64,000 nucleotides of DNA from Qipengyuania sphaerica (GCF_019711595.1 NZ_JAIGNR010000004.1:62001-126000); one strand, 5' to 3'; counted from the stretch's first letter, positions 1 through 8,778 are shown. Numbers and translations: made by a program. The notes: generated by a model from the sequence alone, not told the origin.

Positions 1-2035
1 GCTGCAATTGCTGGCGGTCGGCTTCAACCGTCTTGTTGGCATTGCCCTTGAGATCGAGCGTCAGCCCGGCGCCAAGGATGGCTTCCTCGCGCTTCCTCAC
101 GATCTGTTCGATGAAGGGCAGGAGTTCGACCTTGGTCTTGCGCAGCGGCATCAACCCCGCCTCGGACTGCGAGAGGTCGAGCACGTTTTCGACCTGCTCG
201 GTCAGCTTGCCGACCGACATCGTGATGGCCTGGACATATTCCTTGGCCTGCGGGGTCAATTCGCCCGCGATCCCCTGGCTGAGCAGTTCCGCGAAACCGC
301 CGATCGATGTCAGCGGGGTGCGGAATTCGTACGACATATTGGCAAGGAAGCGGGTCATGACCGCATCCGCCTCTTCCAGCGCACGGTTGCGTTCGCGCAG
401 CGCCTGCTCGGCCTGCTGCGAGGCGGTCACGTCGAGCACGGTCAGAAGCCCGTTCCCATCGGGTAGCGGCACGCCGGCATAGGTCAGCGTGCGTCCGTCG
501 GCGAGTTCGATCCGGCCTTCGCGCGGTTTGCGGTCTAGCGTGGCGGCGCGGATGGTCTGCCCGATCTGCGAAATCTCGCGCGGTTCGGCCAGTTGCTTGG
601 CGATTTCCTCGAGCAGCTGTTCGGCCTGCGGGTGTCCGTCGAGCACTTCGCCCTCGAGGCCCCATGCAATGGGGAAGCCGCGGTTCCACAGTTCGAGATG
701 CCCGTCGGGCGCGAACACGGCGAGCGCTTCGAACAGGCTGTCGAAGGTGGCGGTACGGGTGCGCAGCAGCGTGTCGCGCGTGGCGGACAGGGCGAGCTGT
801 TCCGTGCGGTCCTCGGCGATAAGCACCAGCCCGCCATCGGGCAGCGGCTGCGAAACGAGGCGCAAATGCGTGCTGTCGGGCAGCGGCCACTGGTGGTCTT
901 CGGGCTCGTCGCGCAAAAACCAGTCGGCCAGTTCCTTGCGCCATGCGGGGAAGTCGCGAACTTCGGGAATGCGCCCGTTTTCGCGCGCAATCATCAGCAT
1001 CTGGTCGAAGCGGATGCGCTCGGCCACCACGCCGGGCGGTAGCGAGAAAACACGGTGGAATGGCTGGTTCGCGAATGTCATGCGCTGCTGCGCATCGAAC
1101 TGCGCAACGCCGATGGACAGCTGGTCGAGCATCGAGCGCTGCGCTTCGCGGAAAGCGCGGAATTCGCGCGCCTGTTCTTCCATTTCCTCGATGTCGATCG
1201 CGTAACCCGCGATGCCTTCGCCCGATAGCGGCAAGTCGGTGACGCGCACGGTGCGGCGCGCGTTGTTGATCGTAGCGGACAGGATGCGCTCGATCGGCTG
1301 GCGACGGTCTGCTGCCTGCTGGGCCACCTGCGCGGCGCTTCGCCCGCCTACCTGTTCGACAAGTTCGACCTGGTCGGCGACGACCTGGTCCGCGCTATCA
1401 GCGCCCACAGCCTCGACATAGGCCTTGTTGACGAGCCGCAACTGCATGTCCGCGCCGCGAAACCACATGGGCATGGGCGCGGCTTCGATCAGCCCGACCA
1501 GCGCGCCGAAATCGTCCCGCGCGCGGGCCGCTTCCTCGCCGAGGCGGGCGAGTTCGTCTTCGGTTTCGGTGAAGTCGAATACCCAGATCAGCGCCGCGCC
1601 GCTGGGCGAAACGGCGGGGTCAGCCAGCGCACCGCGCAGCGCGAGCGACTTGCGCGATCCGGGCGGGCGGAGTGCCATCTTGAAGGGCTTGGCGCTTTTC
1701 TGCGTGCGGCGGACATGGGCGGATAGGCGTTCGACCTGTTCCTCCGACAGGCCGCGATCGTCCTGCCCTGCCAGTTCGGAAAGATATTCGGGGACCTTGT
1801 CGAGCCCGACCCAGCGGGCGAACCGGTCGGGCGCCTCGATCCGGCCGTCGGCGCGCACCAGCAGCGGAATCGCGGGGCCGTCCTCGACCATGCGCGAAAG
1901 GCGGCGGGCCGCCTTGCGATGCGCCTCAGCCGCGCGCGTCTCGCGGGCCGCCCGCAGCATCAAGACCACCGCACCGCCGGTCCATAGCGCGAGCAGCAGG
2001 CCGATCAGGGGTATGAATACGGGCGAGATTTCCAT
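1..2035 (-). CDS. divL: DivL-like PAS-domain sensor kinase with Tyr in the H-box (partial, C-terminus off window)
   Basis: The frame opens with ATG at 2035 and runs off the left edge, giving about 678 residues. A membrane segment lies near residues 5-26, followed by several PAS-like regions (about residues 180-550) and a HisKA dimerisation helix. The H-box reads NMSYEFRTPLTSI: the residue normally His is Tyr (codon on 329-331, residue 569). In Caulobacter, DivL is the known atypical kinase with Tyr at this place; it acts at the cell pole through DivK and CckA in the CtrA circuit. The HATPase domain would lie beyond the window, so its state is unknown. The neighbour ahcY is read in the same direction. 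An ordinary PAS histidine kinase is unlikely given the Tyr; the assignment to DivL itself is inference from this motif and architecture. Confidence 0.82.
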   Translation of the reverse strand, partial: MEISPVFIPLIGLLLALWTGGAVVLMLRAARETRAAEAHRKAARRLSRMVEDGPAIPLLVRADGRIEAPDRFARWVGLDKVPEYLSELAGQDDRGLSEEQVERLSAHVRRTQKSAKPFKMALRPPGSRKSLALRGALADPAVSPSGAALIWVFDFTETEDELARLGEEAARARDDFGALVGLIEAAPMPMWFRGADMQLRLVNKAYVEAVGADSADQVVADQVELVEQVGGRSAAQVAQQAADRRQPIERILSATINNARRTVRVTDLPLSGEGIAGYAIDIEEMEEQAREFRAFREAQRSMLDQLSIGVAQFDAQQRMTFANQPFHRVFSLPPGVVAERIRFDQMLMIARENGRIPEVRDFPAWRKELADWFLRDEPEDHQWPLPDSTHLRLVSQPLPDGGLVLIAEDRTEQLALSATRDTLLRTRTATFDSLFEALAVFAPDGHLELWNRGFPIAWGLEGEVLDGHPQAEQLLEEIAKQLAEPREISQIGQTIRAATLDRKPREGRIELADGRTLTYAGVPLPDGNGLLTVLDVTASQQAEQALRERNRALEEADAVMTRFLANMSYEFRTPLTSIGGFAELLSQGIAGELTPQAKEYVQAITMSVGKLTEQVENVLDLSQSEAGLMPLRKTKVELLPFIEQIVRKREEAILGAGLTLDLKGNANKTVEADRQQLQ

Positions 2036-2120
2036 TACCTGCCAGCTATTAGGCTAGCGGGCAGGATGCAACTTGTAGATTGGGCGCGGGAGGGGATTGT
2101 CCCGCCCGCGCCCATCATTG

Positions 2121-3530
2121 TCAGTAGCGGTAATGCTCGGGCTTGAACGGCCCTTCGACCGGCACGCCGATGTAATCGGCCTGCGTCTGGCTGAGCTTGG
2201 TCAGCTGCACGCCGAGCTTGTCGAGGTGGAGCGCGGCGACCTTCTCGTCGAGCTTCTTGGGCAGGACGTAGACGTCGTTCTTGTAGTCGCCGGCGTTGTT
2301 CCACAGCTCCATCTGCGCCAGCACCTGGTTGGTGAAGGAACAGCTCATCACGAAGCTGGGATGGCCGGTGGCGCAGGCGAGGTTCACGAGGCGGCCCTTG
2401 GCCAGCACGATGATTTCCTTGCCGTCCGGGAACTTCACCAGGTCGGTGCCCGGCTTCAGCTCGGTCCACTCGTAATTGTCGAGCGCGGAGATCTGGATCT
2501 CGCTATCGAAGTGACCGATGTTGCAGACGATCGCCATCGGCTTCATCGCCTTCATGTGCTCCGCGGTGATGACATCTTCATTGCCGGTGGTGGTGACGAA
2601 GATGTCGGCGCGCTTCACCGCCTCTTCCATGGTCACGACCTCGAACCCGTCCATCGCGGCCTGCAGCGCGCAGATCGGGTCGATCTCGGTCACCAGCACG
2701 CGCGCGCCGCCGTTGCGGAGCGACTGCGCCGAGCCCTTGCCGACATCGCCGAAACCGGCGACGCAGGCGACCTTGCCCGAAAGCATCACGTCGGTTGCGC
2801 GGCGGATCGCGTCGACCAGCGATTCGCGGCAGCCGTAGAGGTTGTCGAACTTCGACTTGGTGACGCTGTCATTCACGTTGATCGCCGGGAACGGCAGCTT
2901 GCCTGCCTTGGCGAGGTGGTAGAGACGGTGAACGCCGGTGGTGGTCTCTTCCGAAACGCCCTTGATGTTCTTGACCGACTTGGTGAGGTAGCCAGGCTTG
3001 CGCTTGAGGAAGTCCTTGAGCGCACGCTGCATCTCGATTTCCTCGGCATTGGTCGGCGCGGGCATTTCCTCGCCCGCCTCGATGCGCGCACCCCACAGGG
3101 CGAACATGGTGGCATCGCCGCCATCGTCGAGGATGAGGTTCGCGGTGAGGTCTTCATCGGCCTCGGTCGACCAGTCGAAGATGCGGCCGACATAGTCCCA
3201 GTAATCGGCCAGGCTCTCGCCCTTCACTGCGAACACCGGAATGTCCTGCGCGGCGATCGCTGCGGCTGCATGGTCCTGCGTCGAGAAGATGTTGCAGGTC
3301 GCCCAGCGCACTTCTGCACCCAGCGCGACCAGCGTTTCGATAAGCACGGCGGTCTGGATCGTCATGTGGAGCGAGCCGACGATGCGCGCGCCCTTCAGCG
3401 GCTGCGATGCACCGTATTCCTCGCGCGTAGCCATGAGGCCCGGCATTTCGGTTTCGGCGATGCGGATTTCCTCGCGGCCGTAACCGGCGAGATCGATGTC
3501 CTTGATGACGTAATCGGTGAATTGGGCCAC
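2121..3530 (-). CDS. ahcY: Adenosylhomocysteinase (SAH hydrolase)
   Basis: Encodes 469 residues, the usual length for bacterial AhcY. The enzyme reversibly splits S-adenosylhomocysteine into adenosine and homocysteine, keeping the methylation cycle running in the cytoplasm. Visible marks are the NAD-binding stretch [17 protein letters not shown], the substrate-domain segment with LNDDGG-like and [13 protein letters not shown]-type signatures, and the C-terminal HYRY ending. I chose the GTG at 3530 because [11 protein letters not shown] is the typical family start; the frame stays open upstream but that part is not AhcY-like. The upstream 140 bases hold a nested hairpin and a terminator-like hairpin, so expression may be controlled by attenuation. 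DivL lies downstream on the same strand. Confidence 0.97.
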   Translation of the reverse strand: MAQFTDYVIKDIDLAGYGREEIRIAETEMPGLMATREEYGASQPLKGARIVGSLHMTIQTAVLIETLVALGAEVRWATCNIFSTQDHAAAAIAAQDIPVFAVKGESLADYWDYVGRIFDWSTEADEDLTANLILDDGGDATMFALWGARIEAGEEMPAPTNAEEIEMQRALKDFLKRKPGYLTKSVKNIKGVSEETTTGVHRLYHLAKAGKLPFPAINVNDSVTKSKFDNLYGCRESLVDAIRRATDVMLSGKVACVAGFGDVGKGSAQSLRNGGARVLVTEIDPICALQAAMDGFEVVTMEEAVKRADIFVTTTGNEDVITAEHMKAMKPMAIVCNIGHFDSEIQISALDNYEWTELKPGTDLVKFPDGKEIIVLAKGRLVNLACATGHPSFVMSCSFTNQVLAQMELWNNAGDYKNDVYVLPKKLDEKVAALHLDKLGVQLTKLSQTQADYIGVPVEGPFKPEHYRY

Positions 3531-3582
3531 TTGGCGGTCCTCTTTCAAAACTCGTAAGAAAAAGGCGCCGCGCAAAGGAAAA

Positions 3583-3607
3583 GGGCGGCACCATGATGGC
3601 GCCGCCC
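3583..3607 (-). terminator. Intrinsic terminator or attenuator before ahcY
   Basis: On the minus strand GGGCGGCGCC, a 5-base loop and GGTGCCGCCC form a 10-bp stem (one G-T pair), followed directly by TTTTCCTTT. This has the full look of a Rho-independent terminator. It lies after the stop of the small exported protein gene (3673) and about 50 bases before the ahcY start, so it either ends the upstream transcript or works as an attenuator for ahcY. Confidence 0.75.
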
Positions 3608-3611
3608 CTAG

Positions 3612-3670
3612 CCTTTCGTCAGTGGGAGGGCAAGCTAGCCCCTCGGCCCTCCCGATACGATCCCGAAAGG
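3612..3670 (-). promoter_or_regulatory. Nested hairpin in the ahcY leader, possible pseudoknot
   Basis: On the minus strand an outer 7-bp stem (CCTTTCG with CGAAAGG, 3664-3670 and 3612-3618) encloses an inner 8-bp stem (GGGAGGGC with GCCCTCCC, 3646-3653 and 3624-3631). The inner loop carries CTAGC, which can pair with GCTAG just 3' of the outer stem, so a pseudoknot is possible. It starts only two bases after the previous stop codon. It does not match the SAH riboswitch consensus as I know it. A regulatory role is inference. Confidence 0.4.
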
Positions 3671-3672
3671 CC

Positions 3673-4131
3673 TTATCGCCGTGCCCAGCGCCCCCCGCTG
3701 CGCGGCGCCGGACCAAGCAGCTCGTCTGCTGCCTGTGCGAGAACCGCCGGATCCTTCGTGCCTGCGAGGTCCGAAGTGATTTCCTTCAGTTCCGCACAGC
3801 CGAGCCACGGGTGACCCTGGCCATACTGGTTGGCCATGCCGACGCTGATGCGGTCGAGAGCGCGCTTGGCACCCTTCTGGCCGTGGCGAGCGACAAGACC
3901 GCTCTCGAGACGGCGTGCAGCCGCGTTCAGAGCAGTGATGTGGCTGGCCGAAAACTTGCGGTACTGCGGCTGGAAGTCGTCCGAGCCCATGCGGCAGCGA
4001 AGCGAGGTGACCATCAGCATGATGTCGAGCTTGCGGACCTGTTCGTCCTGGCTCGCCGCATTGGCAGTCGTCGGCGTCATCATAAGCGCAGCGGCCGTCG
4101 CGGCGGCTGCAATCGTTTTCTTAAAAACCAT
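3673..4131 (-). CDS. Small exported protein of unknown function
   Basis: Encodes 152 residues. Residues 1-25 form a signal peptide (positive MVFKK start, Ala-rich core, cut after ANA), so the protein is exported. The mature part is charged and polar, with a single Cys pair (Cys in TSLRCR and in LGCAEL) that could form a disulfide in the periplasm. I do not recognise a catalytic motif. ATG 4131 was chosen over the in-frame upstream starts because it begins a clean signal peptide. It lies just upstream of ahcY on the same strand; similar genes may carry an ahcY-derived product name by neighbourhood only. Confidence 0.75.
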   Translation of the reverse strand: MVFKKTIAAAATAAALMMTPTTANAASQDEQVRKLDIMLMVTSLRCRMGSDDFQPQYRKFSASHITALNAAARRLESGLVARHGQKGAKRALDRISVGMANQYGQGHPWLGCAELKEITSDLAGTKDPAVLAQAADELLGPAPRSGGRWARR

Positions 4132-4308
4132 GTCCCTGGTCTCCCGTAATGGCGAGCGTCCCGTGCTCACCTCCAGAAACATGCGTGACAAAGTTTACCG
4201 AGATTTAAACCCGCGGGGTAAAATCATCTTAACCATCCGACTCCTTGCAAGAACGGCCTGTCTCACTAAGTGCTGAGTGTGGACCCAAAGACACAGGAGT
4301 TTTAACTT

Positions 4309-4788
4309 ATGACAATCGCTGTTGGCGACCGCCTCCCCGACGTGAAGCTGGTCAAGGCAACTGCCGAAGGCCCCGAGCAGGTCCAATCATCGGACTATTT
4401 CGCCGGCAAGACCGTGGCGCTGTTTGCCGTACCCGGCGCATTCACCCCCACCTGTTCGGCCAAGCACCTGCCCGGCTATGTCGAAAAGGCCGATGAACTG
4501 AAGGCCAAGGGCGTCGACGAGATCGTCGCCACCTCGGTCAACGATGCCTTCGTGCTCGGCGCATGGAAGCAGAGCGACGGCAGCGACGACATCACCATGC
4601 TGGCCGACGGCAATGGCGAATTCGCCAAGGCGACCGGGCTGGATGCCGATTTCAGCGGTTTCGGCATGGGTCATCGCAGCCAGCGCTACTCGATGCTGGT
4701 CGAAGACGGCGTGGTGAAGCAGCTGAACGTCGAAGAACCCGGCGACTTCAAGGTTTCTAGCGCGGAGCACATGCTCGGCCAGATGTAG
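4309..4788 (+). CDS. Peroxiredoxin, Prx5 type
   Basis: Encodes 159 residues of the Prx5/AhpE-like thioredoxin fold. It reduces hydrogen peroxide or organic hydroperoxides with thiol or glutaredoxin help in the cytoplasm. The active-site segment PGAFTPTCS places the peroxidatic Cys at residue 49. No second Cys is present, so resolution must come from an outside thiol. The RBS AGGAG lies 8 bases before the ATG. It is transcribed divergently from the small exported protein gene and is followed by its own terminator, so it is probably monocistronic. Confidence 0.94.
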   Translation: MTIAVGDRLPDVKLVKATAEGPEQVQSSDYFAGKTVALFAVPGAFTPTCSAKHLPGYVEKADELKAKGVDEIVATSVNDAFVLGAWKQSDGSDDITMLADGNGEFAKATGLDADFSGFGMGHRSQRYSMLVEDGVVKQLNVEEPGDFKVSSAEHMLGQM

Positions 4789-4815
4789 TCGGGATTTCCC
4801 GGTTAGGATAAAGGG

Positions 4816-4843
4816 CCCCGCCCTGCCAAACGGCAAGGCGGGG
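4816..4843 (+). terminator. Terminator after the peroxiredoxin gene
   Basis: CCCCGCC and GGCGGGG (4816-4822, 4837-4843) pair around an inner TGCC/GGCA stem with an AAAC loop. The hairpin lies 28 bases after the stop codon; the following T tract (CATCTCTT) is short. Confidence 0.65.
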
Positions 4844-4992
4844 CATCTCTTGAGAATTGCAATTGTAGCTGCCGAGAATGACCGCTTCTGTTGAACGGCA
4901 AGCTATTTGCGACTTTCCGATTATGGGGTGGAAACCGGACAACGCGAGAGGGTTTAATTGTCATCGGCGCCGAAGCGTTTCATAGTCGTTTG

Positions 4993-5469
4993 GTGAAAGC
5001 TATATTTGTCCTACCTGTGCTGGCGCTACTTCTCGGTTGCGAGCAACCTGAACCTGCCATCTCGGATGAAGAGTTTGCCGCGTTCCGGGATTCCCATCCG
5101 GGCATGATCCAAACCTGCTTGGACGAGGTTCGCTTTGGTGGTTTCATCGAGTGGCGCCCTGATGACCCTGACTGCTATGAAATGCTACCTGCAAAACGAT
5201 GGAGTGGTCTTTGGGAGCACGGGTGGGAATGGACTAACTTCTGTCCTGACCCAGCAGATACTTGCGATTGGATGGCAAAGCGCGGCATTTGGCTTGTGTT
5301 CGCGGACAACGTTGAACTGGATGACAACCTGCCTGATGGAATCCATCGCATCGAGTTTGTTGGTAGGCGAACCAAGGTGCCGGGGAATTTTGGCCACACC
5401 GCTAGCTATGAGCACCTAATGATCGTTGACCAGATTATCTCGCTCGAACCCGTCAACGACCAGCGATAA
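4993..5469 (+). CDS. Putative lipoprotein of unknown function
   Basis: Encodes about 158 residues. A start at GTG 4993 (or TTG 4990) gives a typical lipoprotein signal, VKAIFVLPVLALLLGC, with the lipobox Cys as the anchor residue. The mature part is acidic, rich in Trp and has several Cys residues (for example FCPDPADTCDW) that could form disulfides outside the inner membrane. No family is recognised. The frame is open further upstream to 4891, but that part has no signal sequence. Base composition is visibly less GC-rich than the neighbours, so this may be a recent arrival. The RBS is weak. Confidence 0.6.
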   Translation: MKAIFVLPVLALLLGCEQPEPAISDEEFAAFRDSHPGMIQTCLDEVRFGGFIEWRPDDPDCYEMLPAKRWSGLWEHGWEWTNFCPDPADTCDWMAKRGIWLVFADNVELDDNLPDGIHRIEFVGRRTKVPGNFGHTASYEHLMIVDQIISLEPVNDQR

Positions 5470-5550
5470 TCCATATCCATCGCTGGCGCATTTGAACGAC
5501 CGCAATCGGGTCGTTAGCTGACTGTCACAGTTTGGATGCGAAAGCCGACC

Positions 5551-6177
5551 TCACCCATACCCCATGAGCCTAAGGACTTCCTCGCGGCTGCGATGGTCTT
5601 CGAGGAAAGTCCCCATCATGCGGCTGGTGACCATGCCGACCCCGGGTGTGCGCACGCCGCGGGCGGTCATGCAGCTGTGCTGGGCGTCGATCACCACTGC
5701 CACGCCCTGCGGCTGGAGATGGTCCCAGATGCAGTCGGCGACTTCGGCGGTCAGGCGTTCCTGCACCTGCAGGCGCCGCGCGAAGCCGTGTAGCACGCGG
5801 GCGAGCTTGGAGATGCCGACCACGCGGTCGTTCGGCAGATAGGCGATCGCCGCCTTGCCGATGATCGGGGCCATGTGGTGCTCGCAGTGCGACTGGAAGG
5901 GGATGTCCTTCAGAAGGACGATCTCGTTATATCCCCCAACTTCCTCGAACACCCGGCTTAGGTGGACGGAGGGGTCCTCGGTGTAACCGAGGCAATATTC
6001 CTTCCACGCACGCGCGACGCGCGCAGGCGTGTCGAGCAGGCCCTCGCGGGTGGGATCGTCGCCCGTCCATTCGATCAGCGTGCGGATCGCATCCTGTACG
6101 TGCTCGGGAACCGGAGGCTTCCCCGAACCATCCGGGTATTTGGGATCGTCTTCATCGGGGCCGACCAGGCTGCTCAC
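5551..6177 (-). CDS. folE: GTP cyclohydrolase I
   Basis: Encodes 208 residues. FolE turns GTP into dihydroneopterin triphosphate, the first step of folate/pterin synthesis. Family marks are the DDPTREGLLDTPARVARAW region, the zinc ligand stretch SHCEHHMAPIIG, and the C-terminal SCMTARGV segment. The GTG start at 6177 overlaps the stop of the phospholipase D-like gene (GTGA), indicating translational coupling. The frame continues upstream without a stop, but that part is only an alternative reading of the phospholipase D gene. Confidence 0.96.
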   Translation of the reverse strand: MSSLVGPDEDDPKYPDGSGKPPVPEHVQDAIRTLIEWTGDDPTREGLLDTPARVARAWKEYCLGYTEDPSVHLSRVFEEVGGYNEIVLLKDIPFQSHCEHHMAPIIGKAAIAYLPNDRVVGISKLARVLHGFARRLQVQERLTAEVADCIWDHLQPQGVAVVIDAQHSCMTARGVRTPGVGMVTSRMMGTFLEDHRSREEVLRLMGYG

Positions 6178-7715
6178 GTGCCGTTTTTCCTTCTGAACTT
6201 GTTGCGCATGCGCGCAAGGCGGCTTCCCTTGCGGAAAAGTCCGCCCTTTGCAAATGGCTCGAACATGTCTTCGGGATCTTCGGGATCGAGCAAGGCGCTC
6301 TGCGCCAGCTTTTCCTCGGCTTCGTTGAGCTCTGGCGGGTGGTAGCGCAGCAGGTTGCGACCGCCCTCGGTGATCGAGTGATCGATCATCGCCGCCATCG
6401 AACCGTGGCGCGAGATCAGGCTGCCGATCTCGTCTTCTTCCAACCCGCAATGTTCGGCGAGTAGCGAATGCCGGATCGCCCTGATCGCATCGCCTGCATG
6501 TTCGTTGCCCTTGCGTGTCTTGTCGATGAAGACATCGCATTCGCTGTCGAGACCCATTGATCGATTGTTCATATTGGCAGAGCCGATCCGGATGATCTCG
6601 TCGTCCACCACCATGATCTTGGCATGGACGTAGATCGGCGTCGTCCCGGTGAAGGGGTTCCAGATACTGAAGCGGCCCTTGTGGTCTGCCTGTTCGATCG
6701 CGGTGACCAGTTCGGCGCGGGCATGGTCCATGGCCTGCTGTTCCAGCCAGCCGTCGGCGTTGCACGGATGGACGATGACGATCTCGGGCGGGTCGTCCTC
6801 TTCCAGCCGCGCGATAATCGCCTCGGCGATCGCGCGCGAGGCGAAATACTGGCTTTCCGCATAGATGAAGTGCTTCGCGCGCTTGATATGCTGGACGTAG
6901 AGCTGCTCGATCTCGTCGACCTTTTCCCATTCGCGGTGCGCAGCACGGGTGCGGGCGATGCCGACCTCGACATTCTCGAACTGCGCATCGAGTGCGTCGG
7001 GCCACGGAGTGCCGGGGCTGTCCTCATAATCGGGCAGCGGCGTGCCGCCGGCGCATGTCCACCTGTCTTCTCCCAGCTCCTCGAGCGCTTTCGCCGCATC
7101 GCCTTCGAGCATCATCGTGGCATCGTGCCAGGGATCGTAGCTGCGGCCATTGGGGGTCTTGCGCTTGTCGCAATGTTCGGGGTGGTCGCGCGTGTCCCAC
7201 CGCTTGTCGGTCATGTCGATGCCACCGCACACCCCGACCTTCCCGTCGAGGACGGCGATCTTCTGGTGGTGGCTGCAGCCGACAGGGTGGGCGGTATCGA
7301 ACTTGAAGGTGATCCGGCTGTGCCGCACCCAGCGCGCCAGGTCCCACACCATGGTGAAGCGCGTAGGCATGGTGAAGACCGAGAAGTTCCACTTGAGGAT
7401 TCGGATGTCGAGCTGTTTCCGATTGCGAGCAAGCCAGGCGATAAAACTGCCAAGCCGCTTGGGATAACCGCGTTTCCACGGCCGCTGCCACCACCGGCGG
7501 CCACGCTCCAGATGAATGCGCGTGTCGAAATCCCAGCCGATCAGCAGCATGCGGCGCCGCGTGTTGAGCATCGCCTCCTGCATGAAGGCAAAATAATCGG
7601 CCGCATCGATGATGACGCTGGCGCGCGTCACTTTTTCATAGCGCCACACGCCAGGTTCGACACCCGGCCCCAGCTGCGAGGTGCAGCTGGGATCGTCTTT
7701 TTTCGTTTCGCTCAT
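6174..7715 (-). CDS. Phospholipase D-like protein (two HKD motifs)
   Basis: Encodes 513 residues with two HxKxxxxD motifs: HHQKIAVLDGKVGVCGGID (about residue 165) and VHAKIMVVDDEIIRIGSAN (about residue 370). Paired HKD motifs form one active site that cuts or transfers phosphodiester bonds of phospholipids. No signal peptide or membrane span is evident; the C-terminus is strongly basic, which suits membrane contact. ATG 7715 is preceded by GAGGGGGG five bases away; an in-frame GTG at 7730 is less likely. The gene overlaps folE by four bases and follows the hemerythrin-like gene closely, although the three products have no obvious shared pathway. Confidence 0.9.
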   Translation of the reverse strand: MSETKKDDPSCTSQLGPGVEPGVWRYEKVTRASVIIDAADYFAFMQEAMLNTRRRMLLIGWDFDTRIHLERGRRWWQRPWKRGYPKRLGSFIAWLARNRKQLDIRILKWNFSVFTMPTRFTMVWDLARWVRHSRITFKFDTAHPVGCSHHQKIAVLDGKVGVCGGIDMTDKRWDTRDHPEHCDKRKTPNGRSYDPWHDATMMLEGDAAKALEELGEDRWTCAGGTPLPDYEDSPGTPWPDALDAQFENVEVGIARTRAAHREWEKVDEIEQLYVQHIKRAKHFIYAESQYFASRAIAEAIIARLEEDDPPEIVIVHPCNADGWLEQQAMDHARAELVTAIEQADHKGRFSIWNPFTGTTPIYVHAKIMVVDDEIIRIGSANMNNRSMGLDSECDVFIDKTRKGNEHAGDAIRAIRHSLLAEHCGLEEDEIGSLISRHGSMAAMIDHSITEGGRNLLRYHPPELNEAEEKLAQSALLDPEDPEDMFEPFAKGGLFRKGSRLARMRNKFRRKNGT

Positions 7716-7732
7716 GCCCCCCTCGCCCACGC

Positions 7733-8224
7733 CTATTCCTTGGCGTCCTCTTTCTTCTCGGGCGTGATTTCGGCCTCGGCCTTCTCTTCCTTCTTCCGCC
7801 GCTCGAAGACGGTGCGCATGTGCTCCATGTCCTCTTCGGTAAGGTGCTTCGCGAAATCGGGGAAGTGCTCGTCTTCCTCTTCCTCGATATGATGGCGATA
7901 ATCGTGGTCGAAGGTCTTGAACTTCGTCAGCCAGCCGCCTTCGGACATGTCGGTAGCAGCCAGATCGTTGAGCGCCTCGTCGAGTTCGTGATGCTCGGCG
8001 ACCGAGTGGCGGGTTTCGTCCGTCGTCGGCGGCTTCCTCAGCATGGTAGAATAAAGCGCCTGCTCTTCGGCCGCGGCATGGCCCTTCAGTTCCTTGGTCA
8101 GTTCCTCGAACAGCGTCTTGCGCTCATCGGTCTCGCCGCTCGTCTGCAGGATCTTGTCGAGCAATTCGCGATGCTTGTCGTGATCCTGCTTGAGGCGGTC
8201 GAAAATTTCCTTGCTGTCGGCCAT
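7733..8224 (-). CDS. Hemerythrin HHE-domain protein
   Basis: Encodes 163 residues, mostly helical and acidic. Histidine and glutamate residues spaced as in HHE cation-binding domains are seen: DHDKHRELLD near residue 14, KGHAAAEEQALY near 48, EHHELDEAL near 79, and DHDYRHHIEEEEDEHF near 107. Such domains hold a di-iron centre and bind oxygen or nitric oxide, or sense iron and redox state. The C-terminal 25 residues are a charged Lys/Glu tail. The gene ends 17 bases before the phospholipase D-like start, so the two are probably cotranscribed. Confidence 0.88.
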   Translation of the reverse strand: MADSKEIFDRLKQDHDKHRELLDKILQTSGETDERKTLFEELTKELKGHAAAEEQALYSTMLRKPPTTDETRHSVAEHHELDEALNDLAATDMSEGGWLTKFKTFDHDYRHHIEEEEDEHFPDFAKHLTEEDMEHMRTVFERRKKEEKAEAEITPEKKEDAKE

Positions 8225-8322
8225 GTCCGCTTTTCTCCTTTTGCCTTTCAGAACAGGCAGAAGCGAGGCCGGTTCCGTCGAGCTTGAAGATTGGTGCGCC
8301 CGCCCGCATATCCTTTCACGCA

Positions 8323-8718
8323 ATGCATGAAAGAGCAGGACCCACCCAGGCGCAGATGCAGCAGATGGCCGAGGCCGTAGTCGCATCGCTGCCCGAACAG
8401 TTCCGCGCGCAGATGGGCGAGATCGTGATGCGGGTTGAGGATTTCGCAACACCCGAGCAACTCGCCGCGGTCGATCTCGATGACAAGTGGCAGCTGAGCG
8501 GCCTGTACGAAGGACAGGCCTTGCCTGACCGATCCATCTGGGAAAGCCACCGCATGCCTGCGCGCATCTGGCTGTTCCGCCAGCCGCTCATCGCAGAATG
8601 GCGCGAGACTGGCGTGCGGATGGACGACCTTGTGCGCCACGTGGTGATCCACGAGGCGGGCCACCACTTCGGCTTTAGCGACGAGGACATGCATGCCCTG
8701 GAAGATGGGGCGGACTAG
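8323..8718 (+). CDS. Zincin-like metallopeptidase (PF06262-type)
   Basis: Encodes 131 residues. The motif HEAGHHFGFSDEDMHALE near the C-terminus is the zinc-binding HExxH helix of the small, minimal zincins of this family; the substrate is unknown. No signal peptide is present, so it is probably cytoplasmic. ATG 8323 was chosen because the frame upstream has no family similarity. The gene ends next to a long palindromic terminator shared with the convergent tRNA-Arg. Confidence 0.85.
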   Translation: MHERAGPTQAQMQQMAEAVVASLPEQFRAQMGEIVMRVEDFATPEQLAAVDLDDKWQLSGLYEGQALPDRSIWESHRMPARIWLFRQPLIAEWRETGVRMDDLVRHVVIHEAGHHFGFSDEDMHALEDGAD

Positions 8719-8733
8719 CCCGGCGCCCTGAAA

Positions 8734-8778
8734 CCAGAAAAGCCCACGACCCCGATTTGGGGTCATGGGCTTTTCTGG
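8734..8778. terminator. Long bidirectional palindromic terminator
   Basis: Arms 8734-8753 and 8759-8778 pair over 20 bases with one C-A mismatch and a 5-base loop. The left arm has AAAA and the right arm TTTT, so either strand ends in a U tract. It separates the zincin gene from the convergent tRNA-Arg, and its right arm covers the last three bases (CCA) of the tRNA. Confidence 0.75.

Noticed and set aside
2097-3557. A plus-strand open frame of 486 codons antisense to ahcY
   Set aside because: Same cause: an antisense shadow of a conserved gene with no own RBS or protein motif.
3612-3670. Known SAH riboswitch before ahcY
   Set aside because: The CCGAGG start looks suggestive, but the conserved core bases I recall from the SAH riboswitch are not present, so I list it only as an uncharacterised leader.
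5551-7005. A 484-codon folE with a long N-terminal extension
   Set aside because: The extension is an alternative reading of the phospholipase D-like gene; folE starts at GTG 6177 in a 4-base overlap.
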